DNA of 64,000 nt, from positions 4,216,001 to 4,280,000 of the forward strand of contig NZ_AP024643.1 in the NCBI RefSeq assembly GCF_019977195.1, given 5' to 3'. The DNA is from Arthrobacter sp. StoSoilA2. Its GTDB lineage: Bacteria; Actinomycetota; Actinomycetes; Actinomycetales; Micrococcaceae. Every line of letters starts with the position of its first letter. Position 1 is the first letter of the stretch. Of the stretch, positions 49,655 to 58,359 are shown in pieces. Under the pieces are notes generated by a model. The model did not search any database. It saw only the letters and a program-made list of their open reading frames with translations, and had not been told where the DNA came from. The translations under genes and the position numbers were made by a program.

Positions 49655-50548
49655 ATGAGTCTTGCGGTGTCGGCCACGGACGCGTGGCAGAGCGAACGGA
49701 ATCGTTTGTTGGGAATCGCCTACCGGATGTTGGGAGATTTCGGCCATGCGGAGGACGTCGTCTCCGAGGTTGCCATCGATGCCGTTCGGCAGGAACGCAA
49801 GGCCGATGGCCACCGCGTGGAATCCTGGCCCGCGTGGCTGACAACGGTGTGCGTGCGGCGCTCGGTTGACCGGGTCCGCCAACTCGCCGCTGCGCGCGAG
49901 GACTACACCGTGCCTTGGTTGCCGGAGCCGGTGGACACCTCCAGGCTTCCGGAAGAAGCCGTGGCCAACCGCGAGCTCCTGTCCTTGACCTTGCTTCACC
50001 TGGCTGAGCAGCTGGCGCCGGAGGCGAGGGCTGCCCTGGTGCTCCACCGCGCTTTTGGGATGTCCGCGCCGGAAATCGCGGACATCCTGGAAAAGACTCC
50101 CACTGCTGTACGCCAAATGATCTCCAGGGCGGAGCGCCGCTTGGACATCGACCCGGACGCTCCCGCTCCGAGGACCAAGGATCGCGCAGCCTTGGAGAAG
50201 CTTGTACGAGCCATCGAGCAGGGTGATATTGACACGGTAGTGGCGATGCTCGACCGGGATGCAGTGCTCTGGGCCGACGGCGGCGGCAAGGTCAGGAGCG
50301 CAATGAACCCGGTGTTCGGGGCGGAGCGGATCGGGCGGTTCTTCGCGGGCATCCTCGGCAAAGCGGTGGTTTTCGATCCCGTACAGCCCGTCACTGCCGA
50401 GCTCATCGCTGTGAACGGGGAACCAGCGCTGGTACTCCGGCACTCGGGCCGCGCCGACGTCTTGGTGCTCGACGGCGGCCCTGACGGCACCATCCGCGGG
50501 TTGCGGCAGATCTCGAATCCGGACAAGCTGACGCGGGTTTCGCTGTGA
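49655..50548 (+). CDS. ECF41-family sigma factor with fused SnoaL-like regulatory domain
   Basis: 297 residues from ATG 49655 (GGAGGG just upstream); GTG 49646 is an alternative. Region 2 (ERNRLLGIAYRMLGDFGHAE) and region 4 (ALVLHRAFGMSAPEIADILE, KTPTAVRQMISRAERRL) are followed by a SnoaL-like C-terminal domain. This domain has the two ECF41 signature motifs DGGGK (VLWADGGGKVRSA) and NPDKL (RQISNPDKLTRVSL) at the very end. In the family this domain tunes activity in place of an anti-sigma factor, and none is adjacent. Confidence 0.93.
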   Translation: MSLAVSATDAWQSERNRLLGIAYRMLGDFGHAEDVVSEVAIDAVRQERKADGHRVESWPAWLTTVCVRRSVDRVRQLAAAREDYTVPWLPEPVDTSRLPEEAVANRELLSLTLLHLAEQLAPEARAALVLHRAFGMSAPEIADILEKTPTAVRQMISRAERRLDIDPDAPAPRTKDRAALEKLVRAIEQGDIDTVVAMLDRDAVLWADGGGKVRSAMNPVFGAERIGRFFAGILGKAVVFDPVQPVTAELIAVNGEPALVLRHSGRADVLVLDGGPDGTIRGLRQISNPDKLTRVSL

Positions 50549-50599
50549 GTTGGCTCGAAGTAGCAGGATTCCCGCGAAGTCACCGTACTGGCGGCAAGG

Positions 50600-51412
50600 C
50601 TAGTCCCCCGCCGAACCGCTCACGCGCAGGGCGTTGATGATCGCCGGGATGGACGCGATCAGCATGATCAGTGCCCATACGAGCGCCACCACCACCGTGA
50701 TGAGCGCCCAGAACTGATCTCCAATGGACACCAGCGGACCGGGCAGGAACCCGTGGATCAGCCCCAGGATCATCTGAAGCAGCACGGACACCACCAGCAG
50801 CATCACGAGTCCCGTGACCTTGAGGAACTTGGGCTGGCTGAGAATCAGCAACACTGCGAACACGATTTTCAGCACCAGCAATAGTCCCAGGATTGCCGCT
50901 GCCTGCCCGGTGGGAAAGCTCCCCCACAGCGCCAGGTAGGCAATGGTTCCAAACGGGGTAGCCACGAACAACCCGATCATCAGGAACAGCTTCGCCAAAG
51001 CCAACATTGCGGTGAGGAACGCCGCGATAACCCAAAGCAGCGTCACGATGAACGTCGTGAGCCCCTGGATCCGGCCATAGGTCCGAAGATCGATGATCAG
51101 GCTAAGCCCCAGCATCACCACTGTGAACAGCAGCAAGCCATCCAGGAATGCGAGGAATCCAATGCCCGCGCCCGGCGGTTCGGCATCGGCCCGCTGCGTC
51201 TTGAGGAAGACATCCAGTGGAACGCCCAGGTTGTTGGCGTCGCTTGCCGAGACGGGGTCGACGGCGGTCTGCCCCAGCAGGAGCGACATCCCCACCTCGG
51301 CCAGGACTACCAGGGCAAAGACAACAACGGCGGCAATGAAGAATGGGCGGCGCAGGGCATCAGGGTCAGGCCCGCTGCGGAACCCCTCACGAATTGACCA
51401 CGCTGCGGCCAT
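50600..51412 (-). CDS. Multi-pass membrane protein of unknown function
   Basis: 270 residues with about six hydrophobic segments (about 26-48, 88-108, 118-140, 145-168, 172-192 and 195-262). The loop between TM1 and TM2 is polar (SASDANNLGVPLDVFLKTQR). No transporter motif or family was recognised. It overlaps the 3' end of the APC permease by 26 bases and is probably translated with it. Confidence 0.72.
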   Translation of the reverse strand: MAAAWSIREGFRSGPDPDALRRPFFIAAVVVFALVVLAEVGMSLLLGQTAVDPVSASDANNLGVPLDVFLKTQRADAEPPGAGIGFLAFLDGLLLFTVVMLGLSLIIDLRTYGRIQGLTTFIVTLLWVIAAFLTAMLALAKLFLMIGLFVATPFGTIAYLALWGSFPTGQAAAILGLLLVLKIVFAVLLILSQPKFLKVTGLVMLLVVSVLLQMILGLIHGFLPGPLVSIGDQFWALITVVVALVWALIMLIASIPAIINALRVSGSAGD

Positions 51413-52691
51413 GGCTCAATTGTGGCACCGGGGGTTTCAAATACAAGCGCCCCACCAACAATGCCGCAACACCCAGCACGGCGGGCACCAGCAAGGCCCA
51501 GCCGCTGAACAGCAGGACAACCAGCATTACGACGGCGGCCACGATCACGCCGTACCAGGCTGCGGTTCCACGGGGCAACAGGAGCACGCCTGCAGCCAGC
51601 CCGAACGCGGTGACGGCCGTGAAGCACGCCGACGCGGCGCCGATCTGGAACTCCATGCTGAGGAGCCCCACAGCGGCCAGGGCAAAGGAAAACGACGTCA
51701 TAACAGCCAGCGCGCCGAGGCTCACAGAGGGCACCTCGCCGGCAGCCACGCCACGCGCCAAAGGCCGCGGCAGCACGCCGTCGGACGCCAACCTGGCGCC
51801 CAGCTTGCTGGCCCCGGCGACGAAAGTATTCAGCGGTCCGAACGTCAACACGGCTGCGGCCACAGCCGTCACGGGAGCCGCCGCCGGTCCCAGTCCTTTC
51901 GCCAGCAGTTCGGCCACCGGCACGCTGCTGCCAGCGAGGCCTGGACCGAGGACGGCGACACAGGCTGCCACCAAACCGATGTAGACAACACCCACGACGA
52001 CAAGCGTTAGCCAGGTGGCCCGCTTCAAGTCGCGCTCGGGGTTGCGGAATTCGCCGGCCAGATGCGTCACGGCTTCCCACCCGGCGAAGCAGAAGAACAG
52101 CAGGCTCGCTGCGCCACCCACGGCCCAGTAGCCGTTCGGGGCGAAGGGAACGAAGTTCTCTGCCTTGGCGTAGGGCGCGGCCACGGCGACGGCGAGCGCG
52201 AGCAACGCCACGAGCAAGACCATGAGGAAGAGTTGCAGTTTGCTGGAGACCCGGATCCCCACCGCGTTGCTCAGGAAACCTGCCGCCAGGATGAACCCGG
52301 CCGCGATCAGGGCCGTCTCCCGCCCGCCGCCCATGGCATGCGCGATGTATTCCCCGCCGATCACCGCGGTGGCGGGCGCCCCGAACGGGATGGCGAAGTA
52401 GAAGAGGTAGCCGGCCACAACTGAGGCCCGCTGCCCGAAAGCGCGGGTCACGAACGTGGCGATCCCTCCGGCGTCGGGCTGTTGCCTGGACATTTCCGCG
52501 AAGCTGAACGCCACCGGTGTACAGAACACCAGCAGCAACGCCCACGCCAATAACGACGCCGGTCCTGCAACCTGGGCGGCGATAGCTGGCAGAACCAGCA
52601 CACCGGACCCCAGAATGGCACCTACATAGATCCCCGTCGCCCTGAACAAGCCAAGGCCTGGATTACCCGAATTACTGACAGCTCTACTCAC
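51387..52691 (-). CDS. APC-superfamily amino-acid/amine permease
   Basis: About 434 residues with 12 predicted membrane helices. GLGLFRATGIYVGAILGSGV followed by LVLPAIAAQVAGPASLLAWA is the typical TM1 region of APC permeases; FAEMSRQQPDAGGIATFVTR and FFCFAGWEAVTHLAGEFRNP are further motifs. The start is uncertain: GTG 52691 gives the usual length, while the frame stays open to a TTG at 52793. Position beside the copper amine oxidase suggests an amine or amino acid as substrate. Confidence 0.85.
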   Translation of the reverse strand: MSRAVSNSGNPGLGLFRATGIYVGAILGSGVLVLPAIAAQVAGPASLLAWALLLVFCTPVAFSFAEMSRQQPDAGGIATFVTRAFGQRASVVAGYLFYFAIPFGAPATAVIGGEYIAHAMGGGRETALIAAGFILAAGFLSNAVGIRVSSKLQLFLMVLLVALLALAVAVAAPYAKAENFVPFAPNGYWAVGGAASLLFFCFAGWEAVTHLAGEFRNPERDLKRATWLTLVVVGVVYIGLVAACVAVLGPGLAGSSVPVAELLAKGLGPAAAPVTAVAAAVLTFGPLNTFVAGASKLGARLASDGVLPRPLARGVAAGEVPSVSLGALAVMTSFSFALAAVGLLSMEFQIGAASACFTAVTAFGLAAGVLLLPRGTAAWYGVIVAAVVMLVVLLFSGWALLVPAVLGVAALLVGRLYLKPPVPQLSHGRSVVNS

Positions 52692-52799
52692 CTCTCTACT
52701 GAACAGCGTTCGGGCAAGGTGCAACAAGCAGGAAAACTGCCTGCTCGAGGCAATATCCTGCCGAATTCCTGCTGGGCTTATGACGGACGCCAAACAGGG

Positions 52800-53261
52800 T
52801 CAGGAAGCAGCGGCAATTTGCACCCGACGCCGTAGCCGCGCTACCAGCGTGGCCGCGAGCAACGCCGTCGTGATTTCCAGTCCGATCACCAGCAACAGTC
52901 CGGCGGCGCCGGAAGGATCAGCAGCGTTCGACGTCGGTCCCCCACCATGCGAGTGGCCGGCACCGCCCGCTCCCGACAGGCCTCCCGCTCCCAGCAGTAA
53001 GACGGCATGAAGGGCAATCATTGCCACAGCGGAAACCGTCACCTGGTGAAGTGCTCCGACGCGGCTGTGGCGCCAAATATGGACTGTGCACGGCACGCAG
53101 ACCGCCGCCAAGGCAATCATGAGGATGCCAAGCCACGCGCCGTGGTGTCCCGAGGCCGCGAGCCACAGGTGGACGGCGCATGACACAGCCGTGAGTGCCG
53201 CGCAGATCCGGGGATGGAGGACGGGCCCGGCTGACCGGACCCGTCCCGTCGTCATGGTCAT
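52800..53261 (-). CDS. Small His-rich membrane protein beside the amine oxidase
   Basis: 153 residues from ATG 53261, 16 bases after the amine-oxidase stop. Four hydrophobic segments are visible (about 14-30, 35-54, 68-92 and 112-140). Between TM3 and TM4 lies GGAGHSHGGGPTSN, a His/Gly loop, and the cytoplasmic end is basic (RLRRRVQI). The sequence resembles small DUF-type membrane proteins seen with copper enzymes. A copper-handling role is an inference from the neighbour and the His residues. No family was firmly recognised. Confidence 0.68.
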   Translation of the reverse strand: MTMTTGRVRSAGPVLHPRICAALTAVSCAVHLWLAASGHHGAWLGILMIALAAVCVPCTVHIWRHSRVGALHQVTVSAVAMIALHAVLLLGAGGLSGAGGAGHSHGGGPTSNAADPSGAAGLLLVIGLEITTALLAATLVARLRRRVQIAAAS

Positions 53262-53277
53262 GTGTCCGGGGATCCGT

Positions 53278-55269
53278 TTAGTGGCAGTGGTCGTGGTGAC
53301 CTGAGCTGGACGCATCGCCGTGTTCATCCGCAGCGGTGGCGGCAGAGCTGTGGCAGCTCGAACCTGAAGAATTGGCGGGCACATCCAGCACGGGGCTCCG
53401 ATCGAAGAAGCCTTCGGGGCGCAGTTTGAAGCCAACGGTGTCCACGGGCATGATCGGCCAGTCCTCCACGCGGGGGAAGTGTGTGAGGCCAAAGGTGTGC
53501 CATACGACGATGTCCTGGCCGTCTATCTCGCGGTCCTGAGCGACGTAAGCCGGGAGGCCCGCGCCCCCTGAGTGCTGGTTCACGAAGTCGCCCGTGGGGT
53601 AGCGCTCCTCGTCGGCATAGCGGGTGACCCAGAGGTCCTTCGTGGCGAATGCGGCGCGCTTGGCGATAGAGGAACCTGGGTCGGCCAGCAGCGTGGGCTG
53701 GTTTTCTGCGTGGAGCTTGTAGCCGACGGGTTCGCCCAGTCGGTTCTTCGACTCCGGGTTGGAGATGATCCAGGTCCGGCCGCTGCGGGCGTCGGCCTCC
53801 CGGACGCCTTCCGACTCGCGGGTGAGGAGCGTCCGCTTGCGCGAGAAGGCGTTGCCGCGCTCATTGCCTTCGCCCATTGACTGGCGGACCACGTCTTCTT
53901 CTTCCACGCGGTTGGTGAAGCCGTCAAGGGCCATGTCCAGGCGGGCGCTGAAGAGGTGCTGGTGGAACGGGGCACCGAGGCCCGGCGCCAGCTGGGAAAT
54001 GTTGTCCGAACCGCCTTCCGGGAATGCGCTGGTGAACACGATGCCGGTGGCCTTGGCTTCGAACTCGATGGTTCCATCCAGGTAGAGGTACCAGTAGAAG
54101 CCGTAATCGTAGTTGCCGATGGTGGTGAAGAAGGAGATCACCAGGCGACGGTTGCGGCGGGTGTAGTTGATGCCGGTCCAGAGGTCCGAGTGCTTGGAGA
54201 GGATGCCCCAGTCTTCCTCGTGCATGCAGATCCCGTTGCGGATTTCGCGGGGGTTGCCGAAGGCATCGCTGATGATGGGGCTGAGGTAGGTGATGTCGCC
54301 AAGGCAATCGCAACCTAGTTCCAAGGAGTTGGCGTACTGGCCAACGAGGTATTCGCCGGTGTCGAAGTAGTTTTGCCAGGAGCGGATGGGCGAGGGATCG
54401 CCGTATGGAACCACCATTTCGGCGATCGATGCCCGGTTGATGATGGGCCTGAGGCGGTCGCCGTCCCGGAAAGCGAGGTTGTGGAGGACAACTCCTTCGC
54501 GGACATCGAAGCCGACGTCCACGCTCCACTTTTCCCACTCCACGTGATTGCCACCCGTGACAGTGAAGCTCGGACCTTCCGGCTGCGTGATGCTGATGGG
54601 CTTCTGGGAGGTCCGCAGGGGTCCGGTCAGTTCAGGATCCGTGTAGTTTCCATGCTCGGCCGGGATCGGCATGACGCCGAGGTCGATCACCTGGGTGACT
54701 TCCTTGTTGACCACGTCCACGTACGCCACCAGCCCGTCCACAGGGTGGGCCCACGCACTGTCCTCCGGGAAGTCCTGCACAAAGGCCAGGCCACGAAGGA
54801 TGCGGCGGCCGCGTTCCTCGTCGTATTCGAAGACGCCCGCGGACAACGGAGCCACGCGAACCTTTTCCACGTCCAGATCTCGTGCCGCAAGGGCGGCGAG
54901 CCAGCGCTCGTCCGTGGCGAGGAGCGTCTCCACGACCTCGAACTCTTCCTCCAGCACGGGGAGTTCGCCGGAGACTTTGGTGTCCAGTTCTGTCGCGGAC
55001 AGGATCTCACCACGTGTCACCGACACCAGGACGTCGGTAGGAGCCCCGCCGGAGATGTCGTGGATGAACACACGGAAGCGGCGGTCTTCCTTTGCCTGGC
55101 TGCGGGACGGATCCACAAGGCCCAGGTAGGCAATCCGCTGCTCGGCGCCGAGGTGTCCGGCGGCCTGCAGGAGGCGCTGCACCTCAGAGATTTCGGCACC
55201 TGTGGCCAGGCGGTACTGGGTTTCCTTAACGGCTGCGTCAGTGGCTGTCTGGGTTGCTGTGGGCGTCAT
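53278..55269 (-). CDS. Copper-containing primary-amine oxidase (TPQ enzyme)
   Basis: 663 residues, close in length and spacing to the Arthrobacter globiformis phenylethylamine oxidase. The topaquinone precursor is Y387 in TTIGNYDYG. The catalytic base is D303 in YFDTGEY, and copper ligands H436 and H438 are in FHQHLF, with the third His in HTFGLTHF near 597. All are offset by about five from the known enzyme. It turns primary amines into aldehyde, ammonia and H2O2. The C-terminus has an extra Ser/Ala-rich tail ending HHDHCH, a likely metal-binding addition. It is divergent from a TetR gene. Confidence 0.95.
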   Translation of the reverse strand: MTPTATQTATDAAVKETQYRLATGAEISEVQRLLQAAGHLGAEQRIAYLGLVDPSRSQAKEDRRFRVFIHDISGGAPTDVLVSVTRGEILSATELDTKVSGELPVLEEEFEVVETLLATDERWLAALAARDLDVEKVRVAPLSAGVFEYDEERGRRILRGLAFVQDFPEDSAWAHPVDGLVAYVDVVNKEVTQVIDLGVMPIPAEHGNYTDPELTGPLRTSQKPISITQPEGPSFTVTGGNHVEWEKWSVDVGFDVREGVVLHNLAFRDGDRLRPIINRASIAEMVVPYGDPSPIRSWQNYFDTGEYLVGQYANSLELGCDCLGDITYLSPIISDAFGNPREIRNGICMHEEDWGILSKHSDLWTGINYTRRNRRLVISFFTTIGNYDYGFYWYLYLDGTIEFEAKATGIVFTSAFPEGGSDNISQLAPGLGAPFHQHLFSARLDMALDGFTNRVEEEDVVRQSMGEGNERGNAFSRKRTLLTRESEGVREADARSGRTWIISNPESKNRLGEPVGYKLHAENQPTLLADPGSSIAKRAAFATKDLWVTRYADEERYPTGDFVNQHSGGAGLPAYVAQDREIDGQDIVVWHTFGLTHFPRVEDWPIMPVDTVGFKLRPEGFFDRSPVLDVPANSSGSSCHSSAATAADEHGDASSSGHHDHCH

Positions 55270-55306
55270 GGCTGCCTCTTGTCCGGGACCTATGATGGGT
55301 CAGGAT

Positions 55307-55332
55307 TTATTTTCTATAGGTGTAGAGAATAA
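55307..55332. promoter_or_regulatory. Candidate TetR operator before the amine oxidase
   Basis: TTATTTTCTA (55307-55316) and TAGAGAATAA (55323-55332) pair at 9 of 10 positions around a six-base centre. It lies 38 bases upstream of the amine-oxidase ATG, between it and the divergent TetR gene, and is conspicuously AT-rich for this genome. Confidence 0.65.
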
Positions 55333-55392
55333 CCAAAACGTAAGATGAGTCACAAGACCTGTCCGCCAAAAAGTTTTCAGGGAGCCCGCTCA

Positions 55393-55983
55393 GTGCCAAA
55401 GATTGTGGACCACGATCAACGACGCCTCGAACTAGTGGACGCAACCTGGCGGATCATCGCAAGGCTGGGCATTGAAGGCGCCACCATGCGCGAAATTGCC
55501 GAGGAAGCCGGCTTTGCCAACGGCGCCCTCAAACCCTACTTTCCGACCAAGGATCTGCTGCTGACGTCAGCTTTCGGGCACGTTTTCAACCGCACCAACC
55601 AGCGCATAGCGGCCGTGACCTCGGGTTTGGCCGGCATCGCTGCCCTCCGCGCCTTCTGCGCCGAAGTCCTGCCGCTGGACGAGGAGCGCGTCAACGAAGC
55701 CCGCATCGTGATCCCGTTTTGGCAGAAGGCCCTCAACGACGCAGAGATGGCGGCCCTGCACAGCGAGTCCATGAACCAGTGGCACACCACCATCACGGCG
55801 CACACGGCAGCAGCCCGCGCGGCCGGCGAGATTGCCGCCCCCATTGGGGACGCCGCCGTCGCCGATCACCTGCTCAACATGATGCTGGGCGCCCAGATCG
55901 TGGCAGCCCTGTCCCCCGGCGAGCACTTTGCCCAGGACCTTGAAGGGCAGCTGGACAACTATCTAAGGTTGCTGGCTGGCTAG
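55393..55983 (+). CDS. TetR-family regulator of the amine island
   Basis: 196 residues from GTG 55393, which has AGGGAG eight bases upstream; ATG 55345 would add 16 residues but has no Shine-Dalgarno. The HTH is LVDATWRIIARLGIEGATMR followed by EIAEEAGFANGALKPYFPTK (about 14-53). The C-terminal domain is the TetR_C_6/BetI-like type (PLDEERVNEARIVIPFWQKA). It is divergent from the amine oxidase with a palindrome between, so it probably represses that gene. It converges with the LysE gene, 15 bases apart. Confidence 0.88.
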   Translation: MPKIVDHDQRRLELVDATWRIIARLGIEGATMREIAEEAGFANGALKPYFPTKDLLLTSAFGHVFNRTNQRIAAVTSGLAGIAALRAFCAEVLPLDEERVNEARIVIPFWQKALNDAEMAALHSESMNQWHTTITAHTAAARAAGEIAAPIGDAAVADHLLNMMLGAQIVAALSPGEHFAQDLEGQLDNYLRLLAG

Positions 55984-55998
55984 CTAACCACTGGCTGC

Positions 55999-56649
55999 CT
56001 AGCTGCTGGCGCCCGACGCCACCACGCCGACGCCCAGTCCCGCGATCACCCCGCTGCTGACACGCTCGACGGCGGTACTCACCTTGGGGCGCTTGAGCCA
56101 CCGCATCGCCTTGAACGCCACCACCGCGATCATCGACAGGTACGCGAAGGCAATGACGGCAACCACGATGCCCAGAATGAGTGAGGTACCCATGGTGTCT
56201 CCGCCGTGCGGGATGAACTGCGGCACCACGGCGAGATAGAACAGGCCGACCTTCGGGTTCAGGAGTGTGGAGAGAGCTCCTGCGCCCAGCGCCGCGAGCC
56301 GGCTGTACGGGAGGGGCGCGTTGGAACCCTCTCCCTCTGGGCCTGCTTTGGCCGCCCTGGCCGCTTTCCTGGACTTGATGAACGACGAAACGCCCAGATA
56401 CAGCAAGTACAAGCCGCCCGCGATCTTGACCCAGCGGAACAGTTCCGCCGACTGCTCAAGGATGGCCGCGAGGCCAACGCCCACCAGTGCAGCCCAAACA
56501 ATCGCCCCCATGGCCGACCCCGCCGCCGCAGCAATTCCAGCACTGGGACGGTTCAACGCAATGCGAAGGACCAAAAAGGTGTCCGGACCCGGAGTTACGG
56601 ACAGGACCAGGCAGAGACCGGCGAAGGCAGCGAGGGATGCAAGAGTCAC
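55999..56649 (-). CDS. LysE/RhtB-family exporter
   Basis: 216 residues with six membrane helices. LSVTPGPDTFLVLRIALNRP (TM1 with the GPD motif), GIAAAAGSAMGAIVWAALVG, FRWVKIAGGLYLLYLGVSSF and TLLNPKVGLFYLAVVPQFIP are diagnostic of LysE/RhtB. It exports amino acids or derivatives. It lies between the TetR gene and the aldehyde dehydrogenase; a link to amine breakdown is possible but unproven. Confidence 0.92.
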   Translation of the reverse strand: MTLASLAAFAGLCLVLSVTPGPDTFLVLRIALNRPSAGIAAAAGSAMGAIVWAALVGVGLAAILEQSAELFRWVKIAGGLYLLYLGVSSFIKSRKAARAAKAGPEGEGSNAPLPYSRLAALGAGALSTLLNPKVGLFYLAVVPQFIPHGGDTMGTSLILGIVVAVIAFAYLSMIAVVAFKAMRWLKRPKVSTAVERVSSGVIAGLGVGVVASGASS

Positions 56650-56811
56650 CCGCCAAATTATCCGGTACGAAAGGCGCTGCTGGAAAGCGTTCGCTTCCCG
56701 TCAAGGGCTGTTCGTGCATAGACAAGGCGACTCCGCGTGACGCCAACCACACTGGAATCATCGCCGCGCGCCTCACCGGCCGCCAAGACTTACTACCCGA
56801 GCGGAGTACCA

Positions 56812-58224
56812 ATGGAGACTTACGACGCCTTGCTGGCCTCGATTACCGCAGCCCCCGGCCAGAACAGCCGCACGATTCTTGACCCTGCAACGGGCCAGGC
56901 GGTCGGCGAAGCCCCCGTCCACACCGTTGAAGATCTTGACGCCGCAGTTGCAGCTGCCGCAGCTGCACAGCCAGGCTGGGCTGCCTTGGGCCACGACGCG
57001 CGGTCCGCTGCGCTCATGAAGGCGGCCGACGCCGTCGAACGCTCCGCAGAAGAGCTCGCCCAACTGCTCTCCCGCGAGCAGGGCAAGCCGCTGAACGGCC
57101 CGAACGCCCGCTTCGAAGTCGGCGCGTGCGCCGCGTGGTTGCGCGCAACTGCCGCCACTCCGCTGGACCCTGAGACTGTAGTGGACGACGGCGAAACCCG
57201 CGCCGAGCTGCACTACCGGCCCATCGGCGTCGTGGGCGCGATCGGCCCCTGGAACTGGCCGATGATGATCACTGTTTGGCAGATCGCCCCTGCCCTCCGG
57301 ATGGGCAACGCCGTGGTGGTCAAACCCTCCGAATACACCCCTCTGTCCGTGCTCGCGCTGGCCTCGATCATCAACCAGGAACTGCCCGAAGGCCTGCTCA
57401 GCGTGGTCTCCGGAGGACGCGACGTCGGCGAAGCGCTGGCCGCGCACGAGGCGATCGGCAAGGTCATGTTCACCGGTTCCACCGCAACAGGCAAGGCGAT
57501 CATCCGTTCGTCGGCTGACACCGTCAAGCGCCTCACCCTGGAACTGGGCGGCAACGACGCAGGCATCGTCCTGCCCGACGCGGACCCCAAAGCCATTGCT
57601 GAGGGGCTGTTCTGGGGAGCTTTCATCAACACCGGCCAGACCTGCGCCGCCCTGAAGCGCCTGTACGTCCACGACTCGCTGTACGAGGCAGTGTGCACTG
57701 AACTGGCCGCCGTCGCCGCCGCGATGCCGATGGGCAATGGGCTCGATGAGAACAACGTCCTCGGCCCACTGCAGAACCGCCAGCAGTACGACATCGTGGC
57801 CCGGCTGGTGGAGGCTGCCCGCGACTCCGGTGCACGCATCCTGCTCGGCGGCAACCCCGACGCCGATCAGCCCGGCAACTTCTACCCCACCACGCTGGTT
57901 GCCGACATCGACAACGACAACCCGCTCGTCGCCGAGGAACAGTTCGGCCCGGCCCTGCCGATCATCCGGTACAGCACCATTGACGAGGCAGTCGCCAAAG
58001 CCAACGCGCTCGACGTCGGCCTCGGCGCCTCCGTGTGGTCCTCCGACGTGGCTGCGGCCCGCGAGGTCGCCTCCCGCATCCAGGCCGGCACCGTGTGGAT
58101 CAACAAGCACGGCGCCGTGGACCCACGCATCCCCTTCGGTGGCGCCAAGCAGTCCGGCTACGGCCTGGAGTTCGGCGCTGAGGGCCTCAAAGCACTGGGC
58201 GTACCGCAGATCATCAACGGCTGA
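56812..58224 (+). CDS. Aldehyde dehydrogenase
   Basis: 470 residues from ATG 56812 (GGAG six bases upstream); an earlier ATG at 56737 adds an unlikely leader. NAD-binding region: IGPWNWPMMI and VVKPSEYTPLSVLALA. The catalytic Glu is in LTLELGGNDAGIVL and the catalytic Cys in FINTGQTCAALKRLYV. EEQFGPALPIIRYSTIDEAV and the C-terminal PFGGAKQSGYGLEFG complete the family pattern. It oxidises aldehydes to acids, a fitting next step for the aldehyde made by the amine oxidase 1.5 kb away. Confidence 0.94.
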   Translation: METYDALLASITAAPGQNSRTILDPATGQAVGEAPVHTVEDLDAAVAAAAAAQPGWAALGHDARSAALMKAADAVERSAEELAQLLSREQGKPLNGPNARFEVGACAAWLRATAATPLDPETVVDDGETRAELHYRPIGVVGAIGPWNWPMMITVWQIAPALRMGNAVVVKPSEYTPLSVLALASIINQELPEGLLSVVSGGRDVGEALAAHEAIGKVMFTGSTATGKAIIRSSADTVKRLTLELGGNDAGIVLPDADPKAIAEGLFWGAFINTGQTCAALKRLYVHDSLYEAVCTELAAVAAAMPMGNGLDENNVLGPLQNRQQYDIVARLVEAARDSGARILLGGNPDADQPGNFYPTTLVADIDNDNPLVAEEQFGPALPIIRYSTIDEAVAKANALDVGLGASVWSSDVAAAREVASRIQAGTVWINKHGAVDPRIPFGGAKQSGYGLEFGAEGLKALGVPQIING

Positions 58225-58240
58225 GTTCCCGCTTCCCTGG

Positions 58241-58306
58241 CCCAACTGAGTCGCAGCTGAGCGCGTTTTGACGCCTCAAAACGCGCTCTGCTGCGACTCA
58301 GTTGGG
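58241..58306. repeat. 66-base intergenic palindrome, copy D
   Basis: Starts CCCAACTGAGTCGCAGCTGA, centre GCGCGTTTTGACGCCTCAAA, ends CTGCTGCGACTCAGTTGGG. It lies 16 bases after the aldehyde-dehydrogenase stop and 53 bases before pheA on the same strand, so it could separate the two transcription units. Confidence 0.88.
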
Positions 58307-58359
58307 TTGTCGGTCACAGGATGGACCCGGTTGGGTTGCTGGGGGATCCGCGTGAAACC

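Noticed and set aside
51307..52545. 412-codon open frame overlapping the APC permease
   Set aside because: It is a shifted same-strand frame of the permease, extremely Arg-rich and without membrane helices or domains.
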